Below, piece by piece: positions 39,340 to 51,950 of a stretch of 64,000 nucleotides of DNA. A program made the position numbers and the translations under genes. Source of the DNA: Fasciolopsis buskii (lineage: Eukaryota > Platyhelminthes > Trematoda > Plagiorchiida > Fasciolidae); assembly GCA_008360955.1 (NCBI GenBank), contig LUCM01001982.1, forward strand, positions 209,469-273,468. The letters are read 5' to 3'. The notes below the pieces were generated by a model, which did not search any database, had not been told where the DNA came from, and saw nothing but the letters and a program-made list of their open reading frames with translations. Within the stretch, counting starts at the first letter, position 1; each line of letters begins with the position of its first letter.

Positions 39340-39840
39340 CTCAGAAACACTCACCAGGGTTGATTCTGTGAAATATTTAAGAGTTAATATTGATAGGAAT
39401 CCGAAGTTTACTTCTCACATTTCTAACTGTGTAAAAACTTTCCGGCGGTTGTCATTTCAAATCTAAAATCTTCGGCACCACGAGGTGAAACATAGGACCA
39501 TTTCCCGATTTGTATACCAATGTGTTTTTTTAATCCTTTTTTACTGTTTCTCCGTCGTTTTTCTAGATTTTCTTAAGAAGACTTTAAAATTCTTCGCCGC
39601 TGGCTATCAGTTTTTACCCAGGTGTCCTTAGTACCACTAAATGAATTGTCCCTTAATCTATGCCATCAACACGTATCAGCATGTGAGAAATTAGCTCACA
39701 AAATTCTTTCAGATCCCACGCACCCTCTGAACAATGATCTTTCAAAGTGCCGCTGTCATATTTCGACACAATCCGCTTTTCGTTCCATACCCTCTAGAAT
39801 CAATATCTATAGGAACTTCACTGTCCCATATTTAGCATGA
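39340..39840 (+). pseudogene. CR1-like ORF2 C-terminal blocks
   Basis: The frame from 39346 gives SVKYLRVNIDRNPKFTSHIS, the conserved 'VKYLGV.ID..L.W..HI' segment after the palm, then a stop at about 39466. A second frame, ending with a stop at 39838-39840, gives CEKLAHKILSDPTHPLNND, then FRSIPSRINIYRNFTVPYLA, the family C-terminus. The same two motifs occur in the minus-strand copy at 52326-52600 (CEKFAHKILSDPT, FRSISSRIN, SVPYLA), which confirms a dispersed family inside this window. Confidence 0.88.
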
Positions 39841-40050
39841 ATTTCAACAAACTGTGACCGGGTTTTAGCCGAATTCCTAAGCAACCCGTCATAAGGTGTC
39901 ATGATTATTCCTGGATGAGTTCTTTTATATTATTTACGAGACGATGAGTGTTTTTTATTTTATTTATTAATTTCTTTTCATCCCCATTTTACTTTTTGCC
40001 CTCAAGTTTTTTGACTGGAATCCGACCTTATTCATTGTACGCAAAAGTTT

Positions 40051-40125
40051 ATACAATGCAACATAATACAATACAATACAATACAATGCAATACAATACA
40101 ATACAATACAATACAATACAATACA
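40051..40125 (+). repeat. (ATACA)n tail of the CR1-like LINE
   Basis: About 14 ATACA units, with a few ATGCA variants, sit directly downstream of the LINE 3' UTR. The position and composition fit the 3' terminal microsatellite of a CR1-type element, later expanded by slippage. Confidence 0.85.
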
Positions 40126-40812
40126 GTCCCATTTAACCATTAACTCACGTTTGACGCTGAGTCCAGTATTGGATGAAAATGTTGCTACAGAAACCATCAG
40201 ACACTGTACTTTTTCTCATTGCTAAAATATGCACGTGCATTTTGATTCGCTCAAACATGCACTTGATTAATATTATTATTGTTCGAGTACTTGCGAGATA
40301 CAGGCAAACATCAGCAAATGACAAGACTTTGGTCAGATGTTTCCTTTATTTTGTCTTTTCGCAGACTGGAATACACAGAGTTGAACATGGGTAACTGGTT
40401 GTCTAGGTAAACTCATTTGAACAGAAAAAATGAAATCCTACAGAAATAAGAAAATTTCATCCAAGTTTTCGAAAGGATCTCGCGAGTTATCCCGGGTTTC
40501 ATTCACAAATGACAATAATCTCACATGTCAAACCAAAACAATTATTTTATCGAGTGTTCTATTCACGGTTACATCTGTTTCAACAGGCAGATGGTAATTA
40601 TTTACTAATTGGAATATTTTGCGTTAATTGGAGTCTAATAATCATGATTGGTCATGCATCGAAAAATTCCCGTTTAGGAAAGAGCTTGATTTACACCAAT
40701 GATGAACTTGCGTTAAGGTCACTTGAGCGAGCCACATTATTCACTCACGCCGTGCAAATCAGTGAACGACAGGTGCGAAATCATTTATTGAAGTTCAACA
40801 AACTGATGAGAT

Positions 40813-41030
40813 CCGGCCCGGTAGCGTAATGGCTAAGGCATTCGACTCAAAATCGTTCATCCCGGGTTAACGTTTCAATTGGGGCGCGGTGGTAACGTAC
40901 TGCAGATGATTCTTGCCAAGGATGAAACAGCTGTACAGAACTTCCATGGTTTCTTGAACGTGAGCTGAGCGGCGATATCACGTTGTGTGTTACTTCATGA
41001 AAATACGTAATCTACACTACTAACACATTT
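40813..41030 (+). mobile_element. SINE-1 (tRNA head plus hammerhead), near-complete copy
   Basis: The head begins GGCCCGGTAGCGTAATGG with an A box TAGCGTAATGG. The B box is degraded (GGGTTAACGTTTC). The hammerhead region follows: stem I GTACTG (40897-40902), core CAGATGA (40903-40909), stem II TCTT-GCCA-AGGA, GAAA (40924-40927), stem III ACAG/CTGT, cleavage triplet GTA (40933-40935) and stem I return strand CAGAAC. One core base is changed (CTGATGA to CAGATGA), which should abolish cleavage. The tail TTCCATGGTTTCTT, TGAGC, GATATCACG, TTCATGAAAATACG matches the copy at 56764-56890. Confidence 0.87.
40897..40941 (+). ncRNA. Hammerhead ribozyme remnant in SINE-1 (core mutated)
   Basis: All elements of the fold are in order: stem I, 7-base core, stem II, GAAA, short stem III, GUA. 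The second core base is A instead of U, and stem I has one A-A mismatch. The architecture is kept, so it is a recent loss, but self-cleavage is not expected. Confidence 0.75.
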
Positions 41031-43633
41031 ACGTTGCTATCGTGACAGTGAAGCGGTGTGCTAGAAACGGAAAGACATTTATGGTACCACGGTGTACAGA
41101 ATGGCGAACTGCTTCAAAATACCTCTCGACCAGCTTACCATTTTGTGTTAAAGCTTTACCGGTGGTTTAAACTATACATGACCATAATTTACATCCCATT
41201 AAATGCGTAAACTATATCGAGAGGATGTCTTTCATGGAGGGAACCCGTCACATCCGAAAGTGACTGTCAAATTATTTACATTCATGTAAATATCTTATGA
41301 CAGAAAATGTTTCCTCTAACATTCTCACACAACTTTTTATTGATACTTTAATGCTCGGTGAACGGCTGGGCTCGCACAGTATCTAAACGGTCTAAATTTC
41401 ATCGGATATGGAATAGAGATTAATCGGGCAGGAGAGTATTGAATGTAGTTATTTTGCGAATTATTAGAAATATTGGGTGTTTGAATCTGCCAACCTAATG
41501 ATTTTGTTGCTGTGTGCAGGACATTTGGTGACCTGCAAAACACTTTCAAGACGGACATTTCCCAAAGGGAAATTCCTCTGCAATGTTGTCGCGCTTTTTT
41601 TATTTCCATCGAGTCCTAAGCGAAACAATCAGGAAAGCATTAAAGATTGATCAAAAGAGAATGCACTGTGGATGGGGGAAATTTTGCCTTTCTGGTTACG
41701 GATAAATTGCTTTAATTCGAGAAAAATAGATAATATTATAAAAGATTGTGTTTTCCTAAGACACAGAATTCACTAAACAGGTTATCTTTAACTTTGATGC
41801 AAATTGGCCTAGACCGCAAGTGGGTCCATACTACGATCGATACAAAATATCTTTCATATTCTGATGTGATGACCAAATGATCCATGTAACCGGTGCTATA
41901 TGACACGGGAATTCCCAGACTTCTTGTAGTATGAGATAAAACAACTTCACACTAAAGTTACTGGAAGTCTCATCAAAACGCACTGCTTATTAATGCTAAA
42001 TTTCTAGAATTTCGTATGTCCAAAGTGTTGGGAATAAATCTTGCTTAGCTCTTCCCATCTGACTTGCAATGCATTGTGACTGAGTTGCACTTATGGTATC
42101 TTGAGTGGGATAGCAACTAAATTACTAGCCAATTTGCTGGTTACATAACATCACACATTACTGGTTATTGTAAAAATGATTCTCCGGTTGTCATTGAATA
42201 AAACGAATACAAAACCAAATATTTGTTCGTTTGTTTTTTGTTGTTTCTCACTGAGGCGGGTAGTTTTCGTTCGGCACTTATTTGATAAAGTTCAGCAAAA
42301 TCGGTACCCGTTCTCATCTCTACCACACATACATATATCTACGGATATAATTTTATATAAATCATGCCGTATGCAGACGACGTGAGACACGATTTTCAAA
42401 CACCCTTATTGGGCCGTAAATCATAAACGCCAACCAATGACAAATTCGAGCCCATTTGGTTTAGAATTCCCCCGACAAAATGGGATTGAATGACAGAGAA
42501 AAATCACTTCTTCTCGGCACTTAATAGTCCTGGGTAGATTTCACTTGGTATTTGTTGCCTGGCTCATATGTTATTACGTCTTGGCAGCATGGTACGAGCA
42601 TACCCGAGTTTCGAAGGGAATGCTTGTTTTTTCTCACATCGCAGTATCACGCTCGTGGTAAACAGTTCATATCTCTGATGACTAACAATGCCCTGGCAAG
42701 TCGAAAGAATTTGGCTCTCGTATGGAATTGGCTCGTTGCTCAGAAAAAACGCATTTGCTAAGTTCATGACGTTGGTATTTACACAGATGACCTTCCTCAC
42801 GATGAGTTATATCAGCCGTAGGAATGACGTCCACAAATCATCGGCAGTCTTGATAATACATGATGTTGTGAAAAGAGGTACTTTGCAACTAACATTCTAC
42901 GATTGACATCGTATTTTTGACAAACTTAGAACCGAATTTGGTTCGGGTAATCACAACTGATGTTTACCCACAGATTTTTCGATAACGCAAGAAGTCGAGT
43001 TTCACGGAGAAGAGCAAAACATTTGTATTTTCACATTGAAGAAATAGGCGCCTTTAACCGACTTGAATCGGTGATCATTCGTTTACGAAGTGGACAAATG
43101 TTCCAACCAACGCAATCAACGTCAAATAGGAGGCGTCTGACGAGACTGGTGTACATGAATCATCTATTTTCAAAAAAAGAAGTAATATGCCGTCCTGTTT
43201 TAGACCTCAAATAAGCAAATAAAGTCGCCAATTCATTCGATATTTATCCAGTTTTAAGAATTTGGGTAAACTACAAAACTTGTAAGTTAACAGATAGCTG
43301 CAAATGTTTCGACATATGGGCAGTGCTATGTCATTTGATTAGCGTATTTATGATAGAATTGATACTATTCGTCGAAGCATTCACTCGGAGAGCACATCCT
43401 TCTAGGCTGCTCATTACAGATACATCTAAAAATATATATGAGTACAGGTCACGTGACACCGGAATCAAACCGATGGACAAAGACAATGAGTAAAATGTAG
43501 AGAGAAATGGGAATGATGCGTACGTTTTGTCCTGTATCCTCCACATCCATGTCATCGGCTATCCCTCCGGATTCATGATTTTTCTGTCGGCCTGATACTA
43601 TCCGATTGCTTAATCGAAAGCAGAGCATTTGTT
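41031..43633. other. No gene seen
   Basis: About 2.6 kb without a supportable gene. Frames such as minus 41337-41609 and plus 42688-42906 have no family motif. Confidence 0.5.
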
Positions 43634-43850
43634 TTAAAGGACCTTAACCAGCGTCTTTGACCAAATGGTCTGGCGTGCAAAACACTGAAACGAACTGAAG
43701 TTCGTGTAACCCAAAAGAGACGGGTGACGGATTGCTCGGTTCATGCGCCACTCGGATGGGACTAAACATTCTAGGTGCTTAGTTTGCTCCTTCGCCGCGA
43801 ATATGAGTGAGCATACAGCTGTAGGCTTCATGTGTCACCAGTGTTTAGTT
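43634..43850 (-). repeat. Dispersed repeat family X, copy 2
   Basis: The reverse complement aligns with 3920-4140 over about 180 bases. Shared landmarks are GAAGC, CTGTATG, GGCGAAGG, ATGT, GTCCCATCCGA, GACCATTTGGT and GGTCC. Translation of the aligned frame shares scattered residues with copy 1 but is interrupted by stops. The longest uninterrupted minus-strand frame here (43634-43831) is in a different phase. I do not recognise the parent element. Confidence 0.5.
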
Positions 43851-46800
43851 TCGAATAAGGGCTTAGACATCTGCATTAGGATGAATTACATAAATTAGTT
43901 ATCCCGGTAAACAGCGCCGGGCATTCTTCCTCAATCTTGCAGTTGGGTGGGAATATCGCCACCACGAATGGTCAATGCACAGAATTTCCTGGTCAGAGAA
44001 TATATGACGCACACGGACAGTTGGGAAAGTACTGAGAGAGGCCCAGAGCGTGTATTGTATTCGGATCCTGAGACAGCCCACTCCAGACAAGGCTGAGACA
44101 TTCGGAGGCCTACGTATGCAAACGAAGACATTGCGGTCTCCAAATGAAATATCGAGGATCATATTAGTATGTTACTGATCAAATACAAAATCTCCTCATT
44201 CGGCAGGGCAAGGTTCATTTCGGTCGTTAGCTGAGTGCATCCTGTGCTCTGTTAGAGGATTCTCTCACTTTTCGTCGGTTTCTAATAATGGATAAACCAT
44301 TGGAGGCGTGTTTATTGTGGTCTTTGCAGCTGAAAAAGCGACCTCCGTTGCCGGTTGCCCAATTGTCGTGTTGATACATGTGTTGTGAATGAAGTCGAGG
44401 ACATGTGCTTGAATAGCTAATTCCATTACCTACCAACTCATTTTATACCATTACCCCCGTACAAGTGCTTTACAGAGATCAAAAACACCATTGAAATTTG
44501 TTAAATGAAAGTCTTTGGAATATTGTTAACAATGCGTGAAAATATTAGAGTAAAATGCCTAGGTGGACAGTGGACGGTCATCAGTAAGGTGACCTGTAAT
44601 GCAACAAAATTTTTGTTCGTATCGCTAAAATTGTATTGCCTTATATTCTGATGCATCGCAATTACATTTTTTTTGCTTGAAATGTTCATGCCAAAACAAG
44701 AAGAAGAAAAACGAAGGATGAAAAGGAATGGGATGCGTGACTATTCGCAGTACACTCGGAGCGTGCGAACAGGGACCCAAAACGAACAGAAATACCGGAA
44801 CCCTTTAAACGGATAGCAGATTACTGACTGGATTTACATGCTGTAATTATAGTGAAGACGCTCAACTCTGCCATCAAGAAGAAAGACTAACCGAGGAATG
44901 GTATTCCCACGAACACATGGCCGGCGTACTTGCTAACTGTAAATTGCCTATGCTGATGAACGGAATGGCAAATTATATACCATTTCCCGAGTTAAAACTA
45001 TTCGGACTTGGGTCAAAAATATTCAGAATCGGCGAAGAACGTGCTTCGGTTTAACAATACTTATCAGAATTACATCTGTCCGGCAACGGCACAGAGATGT
45101 CTGCATAATCAGTAAGCACAAATGTATGCAAACAAGATCGGTCACGTTTCAGGCCCATACAAACGAGATTGCACTAGGCCAGTTGGATGATATTTCCGAC
45201 CAGTTTTCTCACAGTTCCAACATATTGTGGAAAATGGTACAGAGAAATTCATAGGTAGGACACAATAACTGATGTAAACGAGTCTTCGGCTGGATATGAA
45301 GTATTGCCGTCGGTGCCGGTGGTCGGCTTGGATCCTGCTGCCAGAAGGGACCAACAAATAGTCGGTGCGGTCGTAATGCTCAATCGAAAGCATGAACATT
45401 GAAGTAGATAAAATGTGATTTTTGATTGAAAACCTTTAACCATATGAACAAAAGGCTGAATCGGTGAGAGCATTTCGAATTCTCGTTTGACAGATCTCGG
45501 TTGGGTGCCATCGATCCAGCAGTTCCAGTATGCAAGCTTTCGTCGGGAATAACAACAAAGATTAGACTGGAATTAGTGTTTAAGCCAAGCAGCCATGTAA
45601 TGTCCACCTGCTCACGGATCTTAAGCTTTTATCATTGCTTTGAATAGTTTGTTCCCTAAAAGTGTATAATAATACATTGAACTTATTATCTGTGCAAGTT
45701 CTGTAACGTTTTTCACGACTTTCGACAGCCAAGTAAGCGTACACGAAAAGTTAACTTATTAAGGTCCACTGGACAAACGTAAAATCGAATCACGAAGAAA
45801 ACTCCATTGGCTTTCACAGGAAAGTATAGTTTCACCGCGAATCGTCGTTAAATCTCAACGAAATCCCACGATGCGCCTAACAGAAACAAAAGGATATCCA
45901 CTCTTGATCGATGTCCGTGGATGAATCTAAATTCGAAAATCGATTAATGATCGTTCAAATTTTTTCACTGTGATGAATTTAATAGATAGTCGTTTATTTT
46001 GATGACACAAAGATTCGGCGGTGAGTAAACTTGCATGGAATGCATTGGGACAGCACTCCTCCAAGGGGCTATGTGGTCAACCTGAAAAGTAAGAAAAGAA
46101 AACGGAAAATTCATTGTGGACCAGATCCCAGCCAGCGTATCGACCAGAATGTACACTTACATAACCAAACCAGTGTGGCGGCGCACGGGACACATGCCAC
46201 CCTATCACTAACGTCCAGTATGTTTGGATCTCGGCGGATTCAAGCAGTGTCGTAATGAGAGAAGTACTCTGTAATTTTCCGACATGTGATTTTTGTTTCA
46301 GTTACGTTTACTCATTCTGCTTGTTAATTAAGTCGACCAACGGGAATACTGTTGCACAAGAGAACAAACAACGAATGGGGAAAACCTTACTTTTTCATGT
46401 ATTATATCACGATCGTAAACTTTTTCTCATTTGTCCGTAAGCGGGGCATATTCGTACCGTCAAGAATAGAGCGGGAAATGAGCCATGCAATCTCATTTCT
46501 AGGTTATGTTCGTGCATGTATGCGTGCATTTGCAGACAGTAATTCCGGATAGGATTCTTTACATGTCATGTTTTCGGCGAATCGAAAAAGCTAGCTGTTG
46601 ATTTTAATCACATTTCAAAAACCAAAATACCAGGTGCCTTCAGAATATTCCAATTCGAAAAAAATACCTGACCGAATATGGTGAAAAGATTGACCGAAGT
46701 TCATTCACTAAAGCCCGGCTATGGGCATTCAGGTTGTTTCTTTAGAAAAGTGGAAATTTGTGTGCAAACCGACTATCCGGTAGCGCTCGAATCTCCGATG

Positions 46801-48850
46801 AATTCACTCGAAGGAACAAAAACATCGTGGTCTAGAATGTTTTCTGTAGGTGTGTAACTCGAAGTGACGCATCTGTTCTTGCTGTGATCATGGAACCGAC
46901 GAAACTGTAAAAAGGCAGACCGTTTGCGCAATCTGATCATTCGTTTTCCACGAGAAATGTACTAAAGCAACCGATTTGTTTTTGTTCACTGGCTAGTGGA
47001 AAAAAAGAAATCATTATACTAGCTTATTAACCAGATTGCAACAAATTCTTGAAATTAGTACCGTTTTTGCGATAGTCTCGTCAAACTAGCAAACCTCTTA
47101 CTGTTCAGTTCACCAGAGAACAGCCTGCAAACATTTTTTTCAATATATTCGATTTTGAAAGTAAAATAATATAATTTGTAAACTAAAAATTGTAAATGAT
47201 GCAGTGGATTGGTTTCGACTAAATTATTTTGTGCAGTTTGGGATGGAACAAAGTTCTTGATTAGATGAAGTCACCGATAACTGTGTCAAAGTGGACAAAT
47301 GATTAGAATCAAATGTCGGTGTGACCAAAGCCCTATCGAATGCTACTTTGGAAAAGAACCAGTAATTTTGAACTTGCGAATTTCAAGACTGCTTTGGGTG
47401 GTCTGATAAAGCTAATTTTGAAACGTGAAAAGAGGAAGGCACAATTGGTCTCGATTTACTATCCACAGGTTGTCATGTTTACATGTGAATTCGAAAGGAG
47501 TGAACAAAATTTGTGCATCTTGCGGCACTTGATCGTCTCTTTGTTGTGATTAACTTTATGGCTGTGATTCAGTGCGTTCAAAGATTACGGTTCCACCTCG
47601 GCTTTTTGGTCCTTAATTTGACTGCTCATAAAAATTTAGTAGGTAAGCATTGTTGGCAAAACGAAATGTCCAAAAATGTCGTCCACTTTACTGGCTAATC
47701 AGTCATAACAGTGGTTTTCAATTCTAGTGGAAAAATTGGTTGTAGTCTCTATACTAAAATCCAAGTTTCTGACGCAGATACGACATTGGACCACACAAAA
47801 ATCTGACAATACATCAGTCGGAGCTAATCTTTAAACATCAACATTCAAAAATGAATTAACTGCTCATCACTCAGGGAGTCAAAATAAGTCTAAAAGAGAC
47901 AGACAAAGTTAATGGGAGCCAAATGCGAAGCTTCAAATTGTTTGGATTTGTATCTTATGATCGAGACAGTTGGAATAAACCAACACCGTAGATAAAACAG
48001 ATCTCTATGGTTTGTATTCACGCCCTGGCGACGTCACTTGAGTCGGTTTCCAAACTAAACGCTAGTGCCAACGATCAGGGTATCGGTCACCACTTGCTGA
48101 AGACGTTGCTTTGTTGCACACACCAAAATTTCTCGGCAGATATTAGATTTATTAAGGTAAACCGATGAATAAGATGCTTCTGTTTTGAATGAATGCTAAG
48201 TTTTAGTTCTACCGCTGATGATGGTCCCTAGGATTACACACCGGTTGGCAAGTGGGATCGGTGAATGCACTGATGTGAATGGCACTCATCTTGTTTTGAA
48301 ATATGCACATGACCAATAGTCCTCATTTTGCCGAGTGAAGATGAAAAACAAAAGTTCTCTTGGCAGAAAATTAGCACCCACGTGTGAGATTTCCCTAATC
48401 GCGGTCAGCAGAAATGTTTACCGTGTCAGTGACCTTGAAAATTTGACTTCATCGGTTACCGTCAAGTTCCGATTGCTGCTATCTATATGCCAAGCCTAGC
48501 GACCAAATCCCCATGAAACTTTGCACAGTGAATTTTCACCCAAAGGTCATAATGAAAATTTCAGTGCAGATTTCGCTTCGAAGGTTACATTATCGTTTTT
48601 TACGACCTCTCAGGTTTATAAGAGAAGTCGCTGATTGCATGATGGTCACGCATGATTCGAGTATGTGATTTTTGTATTCGATGACCTCATACTAAACAAC
48701 AACATTTTACTTGGTTTTGATCCGTTAATAATAAGGTTGCCTGTCTTTCATTTATTCCTACTTACTGCTTCCGTTACCGTAATCCGGGATATTGTTGAGT
48801 TTCTTCTGTACATGACATCTTTATGTCTTTACTGATTAAGCATTTAAAAG
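43851..48850. other. No gene seen
   Basis: Five kilobases without a supportable gene. The region 46031-46255 is GC-richer and open for 75 codons (basic stretch KSKKRKRK), but lacks a convincing splice acceptor and any family motif. At 47640 a TAG|GTAAGC donor follows a frame from 47513, again without family support. Confidence 0.5.
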
Positions 48851-49060
48851 TACTTGGTGATCAACAGGTTGACAGTTTGCGAAGTTTGTTTCTCGGTTCT
48901 GTCGGCACTCTAACACTAGGTAGCGCAGCCTCAATATCCGTCTCGTACTTGTCAAATATTACATATACGAGACAAAGATAGAGACCGCGCTACCTAATCT
49001 TAGAGTACCGACGAAGCCGAGAAACGAACGATACCAACTGTCGACTTGCTGACCACAAAT
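48851..49060. repeat. Long imperfect inverted repeat (foldback)
   Basis: The left arm 48851-48947 and right arm 48966-49060 are reverse complements around an 18-base loop (48948-48965). In the inner 59 bases I count 47 matches. Perfectly paired runs include TTTCTCGG, ACTCTAA, TAGGTAGCGC and GTCTCGTA. Many mismatches are C/T or A/G, some of which would be G-U pairs in RNA. Weaker pairing may extend outward to about 48835 and 49080. It could be a MITE or foldback element, a hairpin RNA source, or a local inverted duplication. No open frame or target-site duplication is evident. Confidence 0.85.
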
Positions 49061-50334
49061 TATTCTCATATGCTATCTGGTCGGATCAACCATTACAAAC
49101 AAACAAATATGATCAACATGCTATCAGCGATAGTTGATTACAGTCATCAGTTTTTCTGTGGTGACCTGACGAGATGCCAGTGGTCTTGTTGCTTCAACTA
49201 TCACGGTCGATCAGAATCGTAATGACGTATTGCGGGTCAGTTGAGTTGATACAACAAACCAACATTCGAGACGAACTTCAGTGTTTTCCGCACCCCTACC
49301 ACAAACCATAAGTCACAAACCCAAGATGAAGTGCATCCGCATTCCTGAATAGTTAAACTGATTAATCATTGTTGCGGAAATTGTGGCAAATCTTATCGGA
49401 AGATTTTAATCTACAAAAAACGAAACAGACCACCTTCGGATCATTCTATTGGTAAGCACTTACCGATTATCAAGATAATCTGCTACGAACGCATCAGTGC
49501 TTGGCTGCATCCTGAGAAATTCTTGAGTTTGCAACAGAAATTCGTTCAGTCTAATTTTTCTTCCCAAATGCCATGCCCTGTGATAACCACTGTTGGTTCA
49601 CCTCATCTGTACACTTTCCGGGCTCCCAACAAGCGATCAAAATTAACGCGTTTCGGTTTGGATGTTCCTCCGTGGGTCATGACCTTTTTCCTGAAAATAA
49701 AGTACACTAGTTTTCGGTTATTAAAGAAAGTGAACAGATGACATAATACAAGAGAAAAAGGATAGCAGGTTCCATTCACTATCGGCCATGTTCTCACTCG
49801 ATAGCTTACGAGTAACTTTGCTTCTTTATTCTCTAGAAAATACATTGTTGTATGACTGATAAAAGTGGATTAGAGGGCAAATATAAGAGAAAAGAGAAAC
49901 AAACAAGTAAATATCATTTGCAAAAGTTGCTTTTGGGAGCACATATCGGTTAAACGATGATTTAGGAATGTCGGCCGACGTAAAGTACCGAATAAATGAT
50001 CTGATTTCTGGCCTTCATCTGGTATTTTTTCTTCATATGATTAGAGATGTTCACTCAAATAACCAAAAAACGCAGTAATTGATATTTTTTTGCATAAAAC
50101 AGCTCTTCTGGCAATTTCTAACTGGGAAGTTTGATTTCCAGTTGAATGGTTGCATGCCATTCCAACTTTCAGGGTCATGGCTGGTGGTCCCTGTGCGTAA
50201 GGCCCTAGCGGCTATGGGAGATGTATCTTTCACCATTCTCGTGCTGCAGTTATGTCATAAAAAAGAATAATTAAGAAAGGTCAGCAATAAAATCAACCAA
50301 CGGAAGACAAGAAAATGTCATATAGCTACTTTGT
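49061..50334. other. No gene seen
   Basis: No recognisable gene or repeat. Overlapping frames at 49523-49845 on both strands have no family motif. Confidence 0.5.
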
Positions 50335-50450
50335 TTCTATAGTGAACCTTCAGCGGTCCGTAGTCATCACTGTCAAATGGGGTAGGAACTCTGGACGCAC
50401 GATTACAAGTCGAACACCGTAACTCCACGATGCTCAAGTTGTATCTTAAC
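50335..50450 (-). mobile_element. Distant SINE-1-related tRNA-headed fragment
   Basis: On the minus strand, GTTACGGTGTTCGACTTGTAATCGTGCGTCC matches the SINE-1 head pattern (GCGTAATGG, GTTCGACTC, AATCGTTCGTCC). A degraded B box (AGAGTTCCTACCC) follows, then GTGATGACT near the ribozyme position. Stem II, GAAA and the cleavage triplet are not recognisable. It is either a very old copy or a sister family without the ribozyme. Confidence 0.5.
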
Positions 50451-51950
50451 GATTTGCCGAGTATCAAAACTACATGGTATATCTCCCTTTTCCATAGTTG
50501 TATTTAGCAGGGCTACAGAGTAGACTTTTATATGATGAAACTGTAAAAGCTGAAGCACAATGGTGGAAGTATACACCTGGCGATCATCTATGAACCAAAA
50601 TGGGCCTCAGTTTAACTGACCATTTCCGTTTATCTTGATACTGATACAAGCGCTGATTTTCAGTGCTTATCAGTGGAATCCAACTGGATCCAGGAACATT
50701 TTGTGAAACGGAAAAGATCCATATTTGCGTAATGTTAAACATCAGCCATTTCGTCCACAGAGTTTGAACCCCACTGGCAAACTGAGTTGCAAAAAAAGAT
50801 TGTTCCGTCGAGTCCCACTCAGCGTTAGCCTTTTCCATTATAACTGCTTACCTAGTTTGGCATAGAAATTGATTTTCTTCTGTTCTGCTGTTTACAGTGC
50901 TCTCTCTTTTTTAATGGAAGTCAAAAGAAATCTAAGTCGTGGAAACCATAAGAACAATTCACTGACTTACCGTTACCTGTGATCGTCTATGTTCGGAAGG
51001 GATCGGTTGCCTTCAGTAGTGATTAGGGTTGATCGGCCTGAGTAAATGGAGCTCAACCGATCTGCTGTTCCCAAAATGATGACGTTCAAATACGAAAGCC
51101 TAAAATTTACGGTATAGTCTCCTTGAATTCGCCTTTTAAATTAATACTTATCACAGTCCCGAGTGTTTCGTTCCCAGTTTTCAAACCACCAACGGTCACG
51201 TGCGTCTTGACCGTAAGAGTTGTACCGGACGCAAGAGCACACGTGCAGAATTCAAAATCCCGCGTCATTGTGCGCATATGACAAGGCATCAGCTCACACT
51301 TACGCAAATCGAAGGAATTAGGAGGCATTGGAATGGAGCACAACAGCCCAGGGAGGGAAAATGGTCACATGACATAGGTGCATGTTGAACCTTCATTCTG
51401 GTACAATTTTTTGACTGTATTTTGAGATTTTTGATAGAAATCGATCAACAGCTACATTCTTGCTCCCGCTTCAGGCTCGTCTTTATTTAAGATATTCCTT
51501 AGGAGTTCAAGCCAAAAAAGACATTTTTTGTTGCTTCACGTTTGTGTTTGATTAATGCAAGACCGTGTAAGCATTTTATTGCCTACAGTCCCGAAATTAA
51601 CCGACGGGGCCCAACGATCCCGAGATACGCCTATAGAGCAAAAGACATTAGATGTGCATCTAAGCGGTGAGCAATACAGCGTCCATGTACAGGCTGTTAC
51701 CAGACACTTTACGAATTCACCGGGGTGGATGAGACGGCCCCAGGTATGTTGGCCAACTGAAACGTTGGTTGACATTAAATCGCTTACCGAGTGAGAGCAA
51801 TGTATAGTACAGACACCGTCCTTCCACTGATTTTTTTCCGATTGCAGTCTGCGACCGGACAAGGCAGTTGATAATTTTTCCCTCGATGACCAGACCAAAA
51901 GGAATTCACTTCACGTTGAAAAAAAAAGAAATGAGTGATAGTTGTTTACA
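50451..51950. other. No supportable gene; GC-richer antisense frame pair
   Basis: The block 51536-51898 is open on both strands (120 codons minus, 79 codons plus at 51555-51794). Both peptides look moderately protein-like, yet neither shows a family motif. It may be an old exon or repeat; strand and function cannot be decided by reading. Confidence 0.4.

Larger units (their letters stand above)
37950..40125 (+). mobile_element. CR1-like non-LTR retrotransposon, 5' truncated, with 3' microsatellite tail
   Basis: Collinear blocks of one LINE ORF2 are present: the endonuclease-RT linker (37960-38470), the RT palm with motif A and YADD (38545-39315), the thumb (39346-39600) and the C-terminal domain (39622-39840). 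A T-rich 3' UTR and a run of ATACA units (40051-40125) follow. CR1-clade LINEs commonly end in short tandem repeats instead of poly(A), which fits. At least three frame changes and several stops make it non-autonomous. A second, short copy of its C-terminal end lies on the minus strand at 52326-52600. Confidence 0.9.

Noticed and set aside
40140..40933. Candidate CRISPR array or tandem satellite around the ATACA run
   Set aside because: The units are five bases with no spacers; it is a simple microsatellite at a LINE 3' end.
42676..42712. CTGATGA ... GAAA arrangement near 42680-42710
   Set aside because: The internal stem (TGCC/GGCA) does not abut the core as helix II must, and stem III and the cleavage triplet are missing.
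46031..46255. Seventy-five-codon frame with a basic KSKKRKRK stretch
   Set aside because: No ATG at a sensible position, no convincing acceptor, no family motif; within chance expectation.
51000..51064. Nine-base inverted repeat GATCGGTTG/CAACCGATC
   Set aside because: Short arms around a loop of more than 40 bases; expected by chance in a window this long.
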